Of a stretch of DNA of 64,000 bases, positions 8,532 to 15,957 are shown one piece after another (position 1 is the stretch's first letter; the number at the start of each line of letters is the position of its first letter). The position numbers were made by a program, and so were the translations under genes. The notes below the pieces were generated by a model, which saw only the letters and a program-made list of their open reading frames with translations, was not told the DNA's origin and searched no databases. The stretch is taken from NCBI GenBank assembly GCA_963728995.1, contig CAVSMD010000001.1, positions 1-64,000 on the forward strand, read 5' to 3'. The stretch is from FEN-1219 sp963728995. Its GTDB lineage: Bacteria; Pseudomonadota; Gammaproteobacteria; Steroidobacterales; Rariloculaceae.

Positions 8532-8714
8532 TCAGTCGATTGGGTGATTCATCAGCGTCCGTACTTCCTCGTCGATCTCCGATGCCAGCTCCAGATCACC
8601 CTCATCCAGGGCATTCCACCTCATTGCATACAGCGTGGCGAGCAAGATCGGGTCACGGGGCTGCTCTTCGACGGTCAGTTTCTCCTTGACCGGAAACGCT
8701 ACAACCTTAGCCAT
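8532..8714 (-). CDS. Small acidic hypothetical protein, 60 aa
   Basis: The product begins MAKVVAFPVKEKLTVEEQ and continues as an acidic helical protein ending EEVRTLMNHPID. Its ATG overlaps the end of the upstream gene by 8 bp, suggesting translational coupling. No known domain is seen. Such small helical proteins are common in phage-type islands. Confidence 0.45.
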   Translation of the reverse strand: MAKVVAFPVKEKLTVEEQPRDPILLATLYAMRWNALDEGDLELASEIDEEVRTLMNHPID

Positions 8715-8985
8715 TGGCCACCGCCTTCTTCGACTTCCGCTTGCCACGCTTCGGCGCCATCGGAAAAATATCCGACAGCAGCGTCGTATCGAGCTGCTTC
8801 TTGGCGGCAAGCAGATCAGTCAGAGCCTGACTGTCATCGACGACTCGAATCTGTAGCGAATCGGTCGGTTTGAAAATGTAGTTCCTGCAGCCGAAGCGAG
8901 GGTCGGCGTGAGCATGGTTTCCGACGACGCCGGGAACCAAGTCGTCGAACAACTTGAGCTTGTTGTCCTTTTGATCGCGGATCAT
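8707..8985 (-). CDS. Hypothetical protein, 92 aa
   Basis: Begins MIRDQKDNKLKLFDDLVPG and ends in a basic tail (APKRGKRKSKKAVANG) that could bind nucleic acid. No recognised domain. It is the first gene of the minus-strand cluster that runs to 7726, and starts just 25 bp from the oppositely oriented IS21-type element. Confidence 0.45.
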   Translation of the reverse strand: MIRDQKDNKLKLFDDLVPGVVGNHAHADPRFGCRNYIFKPTDSLQIRVVDDSQALTDLLAAKKQLDTTLLSDIFPMAPKRGKRKSKKAVANG

Positions 8986-9010
8986 CGGGCACCTCTAGAA
9001 GGGTGGCCTG

Positions 9011-9532
9011 ATGAAGAAGAAGAGATGCCGCAAGTGTCCGCATTGCCGAGAGTTATTCCGGCCTGATCCGCGCAATCGTCACCACCAACGCCATTGCTCG
9101 AAGGCGCAATGTCAGCGAACGAGCAAAGCCGCGAGTCAACGTCGCTGGCTCGATAAGGCTGCGAACCGCGAGTACTTCCGAGGCCCGGCGCACGTCGAGC
9201 GCGTGCGTCGCTGGCGAGCGGCGCATCCGGGGTACTGGCGGCGGCCGGTGCAAGCGCCGCTGCCGCTACAAGAAGTCATATCCGCCCAAGCCGCTGAATC
9301 TACGGAGGAAACAGGCTCCTTAGTGGAGGCTCCGTTACAAGAGCTCTCGAGCGGCCAACCCCTTGTACTGATGGGCTTAATCGCCCACTTAACCGGCGCT
9401 GCGTTACAAGAGGACATCGCCCGCACCACTCGCGGCCTTCGACAATTGGCCGAAGACATCCTGGGCGGCCGTTGCGCGTCGCCCGCACCTGAACGAGGGA
9501 CCCGCGATGCCGGAGGTACGCCTGCTGCTTGA
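9011..9532 (+). CDS. Zinc-ribbon-like IS21-associated protein
   Basis: The N-terminal half carries CRKCPHCRELFRPDPRN followed by HHQRHCSKAQCQ, a C-x2-C...H...C-x4-C pattern expected of a zinc-binding DNA-contact module. After a WRAAHPGYWRR segment comes a Gln/Glu-rich linker and a short helical end. The C-terminus overlaps the next gene by 26 bp. The coding density with istA and istB argues that it belongs to the transposon. I infer a role in target or end recognition, but no biochemical function is known to me. Confidence 0.55.
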   Translation: MKKKRCRKCPHCRELFRPDPRNRHHQRHCSKAQCQRTSKAASQRRWLDKAANREYFRGPAHVERVRRWRAAHPGYWRRPVQAPLPLQEVISAQAAESTEETGSLVEAPLQELSSGQPLVLMGLIAHLTGAALQEDIARTTRGLRQLAEDILGGRCASPAPERGTRDAGGTPAA

Positions 9533-9728
9533 TCTGCCCGAGGACTTGAGCGACGAGACCGTCGCGCAGCTCGTGGAGTGTCTGTACGCGATCGCCGGGT
9601 CACTCGAGAACTGCTACTTCGAGCGGCTGCGCCGGCACTATCAGGGGCGCTTCGGCGAGCTCGAGGCAGTGCCGGAAATAGATCCTCGGCAACGATGGCT
9701 GTGGCCGGAGCTCGAGGGTGAGTTCTGA
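9507..9728 (+). CDS. Small acidic IS21-associated protein, 73 aa
   Basis: Starts MPEVRLLLDLPEDLSDE inside the end of the zinc-ribbon gene and stops 9 bp before istA. It is acidic and helical (VAQLVECLYAIAGSLE) and ends with LWPELEGEF. The nested position strongly suggests translational coupling with its neighbours. Function unknown. Confidence 0.5.
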   Translation: MPEVRLLLDLPEDLSDETVAQLVECLYAIAGSLENCYFERLRRHYQGRFGELEAVPEIDPRQRWLWPELEGEF

Positions 9729-9737
9729 GCGGCGGCG

Positions 9738-11282
9738 GTGATCGACTACGAGACGTTTTGCCGCATCAAGCACCTTCACGGCGAGGACGGCTTGAGCGCG
9801 GCGCAGATCGCGCAGGTGCTCGCACTCGATCCGCGCACCGTGCAGAGCTGGATCGATACGGAGCGCTATCGGCCGCGGCAAGGCGCGCGCCGCGGCAGCA
9901 AGCTCGATACCTACAAAGCCACCGTGCGTCAGCTCATCGAGCGCCATCCGTACAGCGGCGTGCAGGTCTTCCAGCGGCTGAAGGAAGCCGGATACACCGG
10001 CAGCCTCACGGTCGTCAAAGACTACCTGCGTGTCGTTCGGCCGCCACGCAAGCCTGCGTTCCTCACGCTCGCCTTCGCTCTCGGCGAGTGCGCACAAGTC
10101 GACTGGGGGCATTACGGCACTGTCAACGTCGGCAACACGCGCCGGAGGCTGAGCTTCTTCGTGATGGTGCTGTGCTACAGCCGGCAGATGTACGTCGAGT
10201 TCACCGTCTCGCAGACGATGGAGCACTTCTTGGGGTGCCATCTGCGAGCGTTCGAGTACTTCGGCGGCGCCGTGCCCGAGAAGGTCATGGTCGACAATCT
10301 GAAGTCCGCGGTGCTGCGGCGACTGACGGGCGAGGCGCCGGTCTTTAATCCGCGTTATGCCGACTTCGCCGCGCAGCTCGGCTTCAAAATCGTGCCCTGC
10401 AACGTCAGGGCCGGCAACGAGAAGGGGCGCGTCGAATCAGGCGTTGGGTACGTCAAGAAGAACTTCCTCAACGGACTCGAGATCCCGGACTTCAGTGCCG
10501 TCAATCCTGCCGCACGTGTTTGGCTCGACACCGTCGCCAACGTCCGTGTCCACGGCGAGACGCGCGAGCGGCCCGTCGATCGCTTCGCGGCCGAGCGGGC
10601 GAGCCTGCGTCCGCTGCCGCCTGGGGATCCCGATATCGGTGCGGTGTACACGGTCCGCGCCTCGAACCGCTTCCGCGTGACGTTCGAGGCGAACCGCTAC
10701 TCGGTGCCGGCGGAGTACGCCTCTCAGCAGCTCACGCTCAAGGCGTATCCTGACCGGCTCTGCGTCTATCACCGCGAGAAGCTCGTCGCCCGCCACAAGC
10801 GAAGCTACGATCGCCATCGCGACTTCGAGGACCCCGATCATCCGCGCGCCTTGCTCGCCGAGCGGCGCAGCGCGCGGGCACACCGGCAGCTCGCCCGCTT
10901 CCTTGCGCTCTCGCCGCGCGCGGAAACCTACTACGCGGAGCTCGCGTTGCGGCGGTTCAACGCCCGGCACCATGTGCAGAAGATCGTCGCGCTCAGCGAA
11001 ATCTACGGCACCGAGGCGGTGGCCCGAGCGCTCGAAGACGCTTGCCACTTCCAAGCCTTCAGCAGCGAATACATCGCGAACCTCCTCGAGAGCCGGGCGC
11101 GCGTGTTGCCGCAGCCGAGCGCTCTGCATCTGACCCGCCGCCACGACCTGCTCGAGCTCGAGCTGCCAGAGCCCGATCTGTCGGTCTACGAGCCCGACGT
11201 CGAGAGTTCGAGCGGGGATGGTAACCAACACGACGAAGCTCCTTCACCCCAAGGCCCGGAGACCCGCGATGACCCGCCGTAG
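9738..11282 (+). CDS. istA: IS21-family transposase IstA
   Basis: A 514-residue transposase. The N-terminus has a helix-turn-helix (GLSAAQIAQVLALDPRTVQSW). The DDE catalytic core shows AQVDWGHYG (first Asp, ~residue 128), VMVDNLKSAV (second Asp, ~185) and a Glu in KGRVESGVGY (~231). The C-terminal third has the usual beta-barrel and basic region (NRFRVTFEANRYSVP). The start is a GTG or the following codon in ggcGGTGATCGAC. It overlaps istB by 14 bp. All catalytic residues are present, so it may be active together with IstB. Confidence 0.92.
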   Translation: MIDYETFCRIKHLHGEDGLSAAQIAQVLALDPRTVQSWIDTERYRPRQGARRGSKLDTYKATVRQLIERHPYSGVQVFQRLKEAGYTGSLTVVKDYLRVVRPPRKPAFLTLAFALGECAQVDWGHYGTVNVGNTRRRLSFFVMVLCYSRQMYVEFTVSQTMEHFLGCHLRAFEYFGGAVPEKVMVDNLKSAVLRRLTGEAPVFNPRYADFAAQLGFKIVPCNVRAGNEKGRVESGVGYVKKNFLNGLEIPDFSAVNPAARVWLDTVANVRVHGETRERPVDRFAAERASLRPLPPGDPDIGAVYTVRASNRFRVTFEANRYSVPAEYASQQLTLKAYPDRLCVYHREKLVARHKRSYDRHRDFEDPDHPRALLAERRSARAHRQLARFLALSPRAETYYAELALRRFNARHHVQKIVALSEIYGTEAVARALEDACHFQAFSSEYIANLLESRARVLPQPSALHLTRRHDLLELELPEPDLSVYEPDVESSSGDGNQHDEAPSPQGPETRDDPP

Positions 11283-12027
11283 TGATCACGACGAAACCGC
11301 CTTCCACGAGCATCTCGACTATCTCGGGCTACCGTTCATCCGGGAGCACTACGCCGAGTTCATCCGCGAGGCGGCCGCCGCCGGCGCCGACCATCTCGCG
11401 CCGCTCATGCGCCTCGTCGAGGGTGAAGCGGCGCTGCGCAGAGATCGTTCCGTCGAGCGGCGTATCCGGCTCGCTCGCTTCCCGGTTCGCAAGACCCTCG
11501 ATCAGTTCGACTGGTCGTGGCCGCGCAAGATCAATCGCCTGCAGCTCCAGAATCTCTTCCGCCTGCAGTTCCTCGACGAGGCCGCCAACGTCGTCCTGAT
11601 CGGCGGCGTCGGACTCGGCAAATCGCACCTTGCGATCGCGCTCGGCTACACCGCCTGTCAGCACGGTTACTCGGTGCTCTTCGCGAGCGCCATCGATATC
11701 GTCAACACGCTCGTGGCCGCCCGGGCCGGCGGCCGACTGAAGTCCGAGCTCAACCGCTACGTACGACCGCGGCTCCTCCTGGTCGACGAGCTCGGCTATC
11801 TGCCGATCGACAAGTCCGGCGCCGACCTGCTGTTCCAGATCATCAGCCAGCGCTACGAGCGCGGTTCAACGGTCATCACGACGAATCGCGTGTACAAGAA
11901 GTGGCCCGAGATCTTCAACAATGACAGCACGCTCACTTCCGCTGTCCTCGACCGCCTCCTTCACCATGCCGAGACCGTGACGATCGAGGGCAAGAGCTTC
12001 CGAATGAAGGATAAGGTCGAAGCATGA
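11269..12027 (+). CDS. istB: IS21-family helper ATPase IstB
   Basis: A 252-residue AAA+ ATPase of the DnaC/IstB type that selects target DNA and activates IstA. It shows Walker A GGVGLGKSH, Walker B LLLVDELGYL and the ITTN sensor motif near the end. The ATG at 11269 after GGCCCGGAGACC was chosen because its product (MTRRSDHDETAFHEHLDYLGL) matches the family N-terminus; an ATG at 11218 is also in frame. It overlaps the end of istA, as usual in IS21. Confidence 0.92.
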   Translation: MTRRSDHDETAFHEHLDYLGLPFIREHYAEFIREAAAAGADHLAPLMRLVEGEAALRRDRSVERRIRLARFPVRKTLDQFDWSWPRKINRLQLQNLFRLQFLDEAANVVLIGGVGLGKSHLAIALGYTACQHGYSVLFASAIDIVNTLVAARAGGRLKSELNRYVRPRLLLVDELGYLPIDKSGADLLFQIISQRYERGSTVITTNRVYKKWPEIFNNDSTLTSAVLDRLLHHAETVTIEGKSFRMKDKVEA

Positions 12028-12056
12028 ACCCGGCGCGACCCCCCTCGGCCGTAGCC

Positions 12057-12410
12057 TCATGCCATCAGCATTTTTAAACCGCCCGAATCGCTACAAGTTC
12101 GAGCCGTCGGTAGCACCTGACGTTCGTACGGTGCCGGATGCGGCTTCGCCGTCAGCATCGCAGCCAACTTGCCCCGCACTTCGTCGGTCAGCACCGACTC
12201 TACAGTGACGATGTTGGTTCCGTGGGATTCAGCATGCGCCAGAATCGCTGTCTTACGCCCGCCGAGAAGTCTGCCGACGATCACATCGGGCTTGCCTTCC
12301 TTCGGGTACACGGTCGTACGCTCGACGCCCAATGCCGCTGCGAGGTCAGGCTGGTGGACGAGTCCTTTTTCACTGACTCTCATTTCGCCTACAAAAATTG
12401 CTCGTTTCAT
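12057..12410 (-). CDS. Hypothetical island protein, 117 aa
   Basis: Begins MKRAIFVGEMRVSEKGLVHQPDLAAALGVERTTVYPKEGKPDVIVGRLLGGRKT. The segment DLAAALGVERTTVY could be a short helix-turn-helix. The last residues (CSDSGGLKMLMA) look unlike the rest and end beside the IS21-type element, so the original C-terminus may have been replaced when that element inserted. Family not recognised. Confidence 0.4.
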   Translation of the reverse strand: MKRAIFVGEMRVSEKGLVHQPDLAAALGVERTTVYPKEGKPDVIVGRLLGGRKTAILAHAESHGTNIVTVESVLTDEVRGKLAAMLTAKPHPAPYERQVLPTARTCSDSGGLKMLMA

Positions 12411-12501
12411 AACGGTCTCCATCATGGGTTTGGTTAGGCCGTTACGTATCGTTCTTCACATACAAGCTGGGTCAATAAGGCATCGGAGATTTTTCGATGC
12501 G

Positions 12502-12520
12502 CCGTGCAATTAGTGCACGG
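12502..12520. promoter_or_regulatory. Inverted repeat upstream of the 12410 gene
   Basis: CCGTGCA-attag-TGCACGG is a perfect 7-bp inverted repeat about 90 bp before the minus-strand start at 12410. No T-run follows on either strand, so an operator fits better than a terminator. This is inference from symmetry and position. Confidence 0.3.
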
Positions 12521-12566
12521 GCTTGTTGGCACGTAGATTGGCGGGGCGAGGAACGTGCCCAAACGA

Positions 12567-12707
12567 TCAACGCTTGCCGTATTGCTTCAGAACATCAGCC
12601 AGCGTTGTTGGCGGGAGGTGCAGGTCACGCTCTACCGGCAAACCCAGCTTGGCCCGCACGGTCGATAACTCCCGCAGATCGCGGAAGCCTACGGCGTTCC
12701 ACAACGA
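12567..12707 (-). CDS. Small unannotated frame, possible gene 3' remnant
   Basis: Minus-strand frame between a stop at about 12708 and TGA at 12567 reads ...NAVGFRDLRELSTVRAKLG then LPPTTLADVLKQYGKR. The composition and G/C third positions look coding, but there is no ATG or convincing ribosome site, only a TTG. It may be the tail of a truncated gene. Not recognised. Confidence 0.3.
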   Translation of the reverse strand, partial: SLWNAVGFRDLRELSTVRAKLGLPVERDLHLPPTTLADVLKQYGKR

Positions 12708-12771
12708 GTTAAGGACTTGCTCTCACGACTATGATCAGCTGAAGGGGGAGCGGCGAGCCGTGGCCATGCGA

Positions 12772-13008
12772 TCACAGGCGGTCTTCGAGTTTTCGGCGGG
12801 TCTCTTCAGAGACCGGACCAGGGCGTGTCAATTCGTGCAACTCTTTGTTCGACGCGAATAGCCCCGTTTTGAACGATCCCCAACCAAACGCGAGCAGAAG
12901 AGTACCGGGGATGTAGCGTAACCATGACGAGAAGCCGAGGAACATCCAGGCCGCGAGACCTAGCGCAGCGACTCCGATGATCAATGGCACATGGCGATTG
13001 TTAGACAT
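12772..13008 (-). CDS. Small membrane protein, two helices
   Basis: A 78-residue protein with two hydrophobic segments (VPLIIGVAALGLAAWMFLGF and the stretch YIPGTLLLAFGWGSF) and a charged C-terminal tail ending SEETRRKLEDRL. Six bases separate it from the DUF6680 gene upstream on the same strand, so the two are probably expressed together. No family recognised; it may be an inner-membrane partner of that protein. Confidence 0.5.
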   Translation of the reverse strand: MSNNRHVPLIIGVAALGLAAWMFLGFSSWLRYIPGTLLLAFGWGSFKTGLFASNKELHELTRPGPVSEETRRKLEDRL

Positions 13009-13014
13009 GGGGGG

Positions 13015-13692
13015 TTACTCGCTGACAATGCGCACGCGATGTGCGCCGTCCTTGTCCACAGTCGATAACATGCGTTCGATAAGCGCTCGCTGTTCGTCAG
13101 TTTGCTCTGGCCAGTTGATAACAAACATGGGCAGTGACCTACGGCCCTCGAAGGTATCTGCGACGGATGACAATAATCTTTCCTGTAATCTCTCTCTGTC
13201 CGCGTGCCCCTTCGGTCTATACACCGCTTTCTTGATTCGTACCTCGTCGAAATCGTACTTGAACGCTCGCCCCATCTCGGACAACAGCGCAGCGAGCCTG
13301 TCATTGCTGGCGGTATTCCACGTCTTCGCGTCCTGCTCCCACACGTCACGAGCTTTTTCGAACGCGTTCTTCTCCTCTTCGTTGGCATCGGGGCGGGGAG
13401 ACGGCGGGAGCTGTGGCCCGTTGTTCAGATGATCAAGATATGCCGTCCACAGGTCGCGAACTTTCTTGTACTTGTCGCCCGTGAATTCGACATCAATCAT
13501 GTTCAGAGCCCCGACGTGCTCTTCAGAGAGGGCTGTCCCCCTCGTCGCCATCAGGGTCTTGAAGATATGAAGCTTCCGCGCATAGGCGCGCTTGCCATCT
13601 TCGATCTTGCCGTATGCCCATACCCCGACGAACGGGCCCACGACGATGGCAACGAGCGTCAATACCTCGATAGCACGTACATCCATTGGCAT
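13015..13692 (-). CDS. DUF6680-family membrane-anchored protein
   Basis: A 225-residue protein with one N-terminal membrane helix (VLTLVAIVVGPFVGVWAY) followed by a long helical soluble region. KLHIFKTLMATRGTALSEEHVGALNMIDVEF is the hallmark of the DUF6680 family ('RklwIFktLMaTRat.ls..HV.ALN.Idv.F'). The function of the family is unknown; it recurs in accessory islands. A small membrane protein gene follows directly, and a tyrosine recombinase gene lies upstream with overlapping ends. Confidence 0.7.
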   Translation of the reverse strand: MPMDVRAIEVLTLVAIVVGPFVGVWAYGKIEDGKRAYARKLHIFKTLMATRGTALSEEHVGALNMIDVEFTGDKYKKVRDLWTAYLDHLNNGPQLPPSPRPDANEEEKNAFEKARDVWEQDAKTWNTASNDRLAALLSEMGRAFKYDFDEVRIKKAVYRPKGHADRERLQERLLSSVADTFEGRRSLPMFVINWPEQTDEQRALIERMLSTVDKDGAHRVRIVSE

Positions 13693-14312
13693 AACCTCGA
13701 TAGGGTCAATGCTCCCGGATAGTGGACCACCTTGCGGCTCAAAACCAGACTGTCAATCCCAGATGTCGCGCAGCGCCCCCGCAGCAAAGGGTCGGTGTAC
13801 GTCGCAGCTATCTCCAGCGATCTCAGCCCCAGGTGCAGCTGCAATCGTCTCGTATCCACTCCCCGCGTTGCTAACTCGTAGCCACATCCATGTCGGAGAG
13901 CGTGGGGATTGCAGACTTCTACTCCAGCGGCTTTGCCAGCGGTCTTGAGCATTCGATTGACGTTGTACCGGGTCATCTTCCCGCCGCGACCGCTGGGAAA
14001 CACGTACGTCTCATCTGGGTGACGGGATCTCAGCTCCTGCAATTGTTGCAGCTCGGCGGTCGTGAGCTTCTGTACGGTGGTTCTGCCTCGCTTCAATCGG
14101 CGGCAGTGAATCGTGCCCTGGTCTAGGTCAACGTCCTGCCACGTGAGGTCTACCAATTCGCTTACCCTAAAGCCTCGGTGGAATCCCACGAGGATCAACG
14201 CTCGATCCCGCAGCGCGTACTCGTTGACGCCGACCGCCTCTAGGAGCTTCTCGATCTCCTGCTGCGTAACGTACTTCCTGAAACGCCCATGCTCACTGTT
14301 CGTCCCGCGCAT
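13659..14312 (-). CDS. Tyrosine recombinase (FimB/XerD-like), altered C-terminus
   Basis: The 217-residue product lacks an arm-binding domain and starts almost at the catalytic domain, like FimB-type recombinases. Visible residues are the first catalytic Arg in GFHRGFRVSELV (~residue 49), HALRHGCGYELA (~138) with His and Arg, and a candidate nucleophile Tyr in AATYTDP (~172). The residue before the Tyr that is usually His in 'LGHRS' reads LGLRS here. After the Tyr the sequence diverges and overlaps the next gene by 34 bp, so the natural end is probably near 13770. It lies 400 bp from a tRNA-Lys fragment and may have mobilised the leftmost island. Confidence 0.75.
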   Translation of the reverse strand: MRGTNSEHGRFRKYVTQQEIEKLLEAVGVNEYALRDRALILVGFHRGFRVSELVDLTWQDVDLDQGTIHCRRLKRGRTTVQKLTTAELQQLQELRSRHPDETYVFPSGRGGKMTRYNVNRMLKTAGKAAGVEVCNPHALRHGCGYELATRGVDTRRLQLHLGLRSLEIAATYTDPLLRGRCATSGIDSLVLSRKVVHYPGALTLSRLCQWMYVLSRY

Positions 14313-14451
14313 CTTGCCTCCCGGTATCCACAGAATTGGGTTTTTGTGGAGTCGTAGGATGATCGTCTTCTGCTGGGGAGCATAGTCAATAGAGCCGCGA
14401 AATTAGTGCGCAGCACGCCCGTACGACGACTGCTGCGAGGAGAGGACTCGG

Positions 14452-14643
14452 CTACGTGCTGTAGACCTTACCGTTGCGGAACACGCGTTCCTTTACGAGG
14501 GTCGCCAAGTAAGCAGCCGCAGCGATGAATGGAGGTTTCGTGATGGGAACGTAAGTGACCTCTCGCAAGGTCATCCCTTCCAATAGCTTCCAGCCCGCCT
14601 CCGGGTCCGCCATCACTCCGACTGTTTTTTGCGACGTAGCCAC
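14452..14643 (-). CDS. Hypothetical small protein beside the att fragment
   Basis: A 63-residue frame containing MADPEAGWKLLEGMTLREVTYVPITKPPFIAAAAYLATLVKE in pieces. It lies between the recombinase and the tRNA-Lys fragment, the usual place of an excisionase, but no helix-turn-helix is evident. Real coding status uncertain. Confidence 0.25.
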   Translation of the reverse strand: MATSQKTVGVMADPEAGWKLLEGMTLREVTYVPITKPPFIAAAAYLATLVKERVFRNGKVYST

Positions 14644-14713
14644 AGAGTTTTGGGAATGTTTTGGGAATTGCCCCGGACGGGAGTTCCTGACGCGGCGTAA
14701 GTTGTTGTTTTAA

Positions 14714-14758
14714 TGGTGGGCCGTGCAGGGATCGAACCTGCGACCAATGGATTAAAAG
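14714..14758 (-). repeat. 45-bp tRNA-Lys 3' fragment (att site), distal copy
   Basis: Matches the 3' 45 bases of the tRNA-Lys gene at 29492-29536 (CCA end through the anticodon loop) with three differences around the T arm (GCAGG/CCTGC stem). Identity with the intact locus also continues outside the tRNA, in CGTAAGTTGTTGTTT at 14696-14710 and 29473-29487. It therefore looks like an integrase-proximal att junction of a separate integration. Confidence 0.85.
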
Positions 14759-14906
14759 CGGAAACGCCGGAGGATTCGGCAGCATCGGACATTGAAGAAG
14801 CTAAAGATTCCGGGGGCTGAGACGCGTCGTCGGTCATGCTCGATAACGCTCAGTCACAAATCTTAGTAACAGGATGGTAGCAGCCGGTCTGGGTGCTTTT
14901 GCGGGC

Positions 14907-15197
14907 CTACACGAGTTCGAGCTTCACTTCGCGCCCAAGTGCGCGCGCAGCCTTGAACACGGTGTCGAGCTGAATCTTGTCATTGGTCGGATCGAGAATG
15001 CGGTCGAGCTGACTGCGGCTCGTTTGCATCCGCTTGGCCATCTCGTTCTTGGTCAGGCGCTCCTTCTCCATCGCGCTCTCAAGCTGCCACGCGAGGGCGC
15101 GCTTGATCGCCAGCGCGCTGGTTTCCTCGTACGTACCTTCGCCCTTGAGGAAGTCGTCGAAGGACGAGCCGATGCGTCCTTTTTTCTTCCTGCTCAT
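14907..15197 (-). CDS. HTH antitoxin (HigA/XRE-like) of a type II pair
   Basis: A 96-residue helix-turn-helix protein: LTKNEMAKRMQTSRSQLDRILD is the XRE-type HTH, and the tail (LDTVFKAARALGREVKLELV) is typical of antitoxins that pair with phage-Gp49-like HigB toxins. Its ATG overlaps the stop of the upstream toxin remnant by 4 bp (ATGA), the normal toxin-antitoxin coupling. The antitoxin is intact while its toxin is deleted, so it survives as an orphan regulator. Confidence 0.85.
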   Translation of the reverse strand: MSRKKKGRIGSSFDDFLKGEGTYEETSALAIKRALAWQLESAMEKERLTKNEMAKRMQTSRSQLDRILDPTNDKIQLDTVFKAARALGREVKLELV

Positions 15198-15345
15198 GTG
15201 CTCACCTCTTTCTTTCGTTTGAATGCCAAATCCAAATCCGCTTTCGGCGTCTTTTGCGTCTTCTTAATGAAGGCCATTCGCGCACCGGCTCCTTGCCCGA
15301 GGCCGTGCAGTAGAACGCCGCCGGAAGCTTCTTGAGCTCGACCAC
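15194..15345 (-). pseudogene. Gp49/HigB-type toxin with an internal deletion
   Basis: From GTG at 15345 (after GGAGGG) one frame reads VVELKKLPAAFYCTASGKEP then VREW, the N-terminus of phage-derived Gp49-like toxins. The next bases jump, in another frame, to FIKKTQKTPKADLDLAFKRK, the family's C-terminus. The ~55-65 residues between them, which include most of the RelE-like fold, are missing. The deletion removes the catalytic core, so the toxin is dead while the coupled antitoxin is intact. The gene is ~150 bp instead of the usual ~330. Confidence 0.8.
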
Positions 15346-15635
15346 GCGCGAACACCCTCCTGCTCGTAGAGTACCTTATACGGTACATACCGGCCAACAT
15401 CAAGAGCAGCCACAGCTCCGGCTGCGGCAGCTTCTTGCTCTGTTTCGAGGCGTTCTTTGCTGTGGACGGGGTGTTGTTTTGCACCGAAAACTGACCCGAG
15501 TTTTGCATCGAATTTTGATCCGGAAAACCAGCAGGAACCCCATGCGATCACTAACGCGCGGTGGGTCAACTAATCAACGCAAGTACTGCCCGAAATGGGT
15601 CAATCGAGCATGCAAGTCAACACGCGGCCGAAAAT

Positions 15636-15727
15636 CGGTCACCTTCAATCGGAATGGGCGGTCACGTTCGGTCGGAACGACCGGTCACGTTCAAACGGAA
15701 TCAACGGTCAACTTCGCCCGGAATACG
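15636..15727. repeat. Four 23-bp tandem repeats, likely an IS21-type terminus
   Basis: Exact 23-bp spacing of the unit CGGTCA-c-gTTC-nnn-CGGAA at 15636, 15659, 15682 and 15705, with a degenerate copy near 15614. Spaced 'GGTCA...CGGAA' repeats are typical transposase-binding arrays at the ends of some IS21 elements. The array stops three bases before a truncated IS3 orfA. Confidence 0.6.
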
Positions 15728-15729
15728 CA

Positions 15730-15957
15730 GTGCAACGTCTTCACGTCGACCGGCGGCTCGGCGCGCTCTCCCGGCGTCGTAAACGCCTCCGTCGCGCGCT
15801 CGAGCAGCTGCGTCTTCCACTGCGTGATCTGATTGGGGTGAACGTCGTGGCGTTGCGCGAGCTCGGCGACCGTCAGCTGGCCGCGTATCGCCTCAAGGGC
15901 CACTTTGGCTTTGAAGGCCGGCGAGTGATTCCGCCGCGGTCGTTTCCTCATCGTCAT
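15730..15957 (-). pseudogene. IS3-family transposase OrfA, truncated
   Basis: The 76 conserved residues start MTMRKRPRRNHSPAFKAKV, include the helix-turn-helix (LTVAELAQRHDVHPNQITQWK) and end PPVDVKTLH, after which OrfA normally continues 'akIGqLt.E.dFL'. The match ends abruptly at 15730, where the 23-bp repeat array begins. No OrfB is present, so only this 5' fragment of an IS3 element remains. Confidence 0.8.

Larger units (their letters stand above)
9000..12035 (+). mobile_element. IS21-type element with two accessory genes, ends not resolved
   Basis: Four tightly packed or overlapping plus-strand genes encode a zinc-ribbon-like protein, a small acidic protein, IstA and IstB. The unit sits between two complete minus-strand genes that start at 8985 and end at 12057, so the element must lie within about 8990-12050. 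I could not find convincing terminal repeats or a target duplication, so the limits given are approximate. Confidence 0.65.

Noticed and set aside
15636..15727. CRISPR array
   Set aside because: Repeats are 23 bp head to tail without spacers and have an IS21-like pattern; no cas genes are present anywhere in the window.
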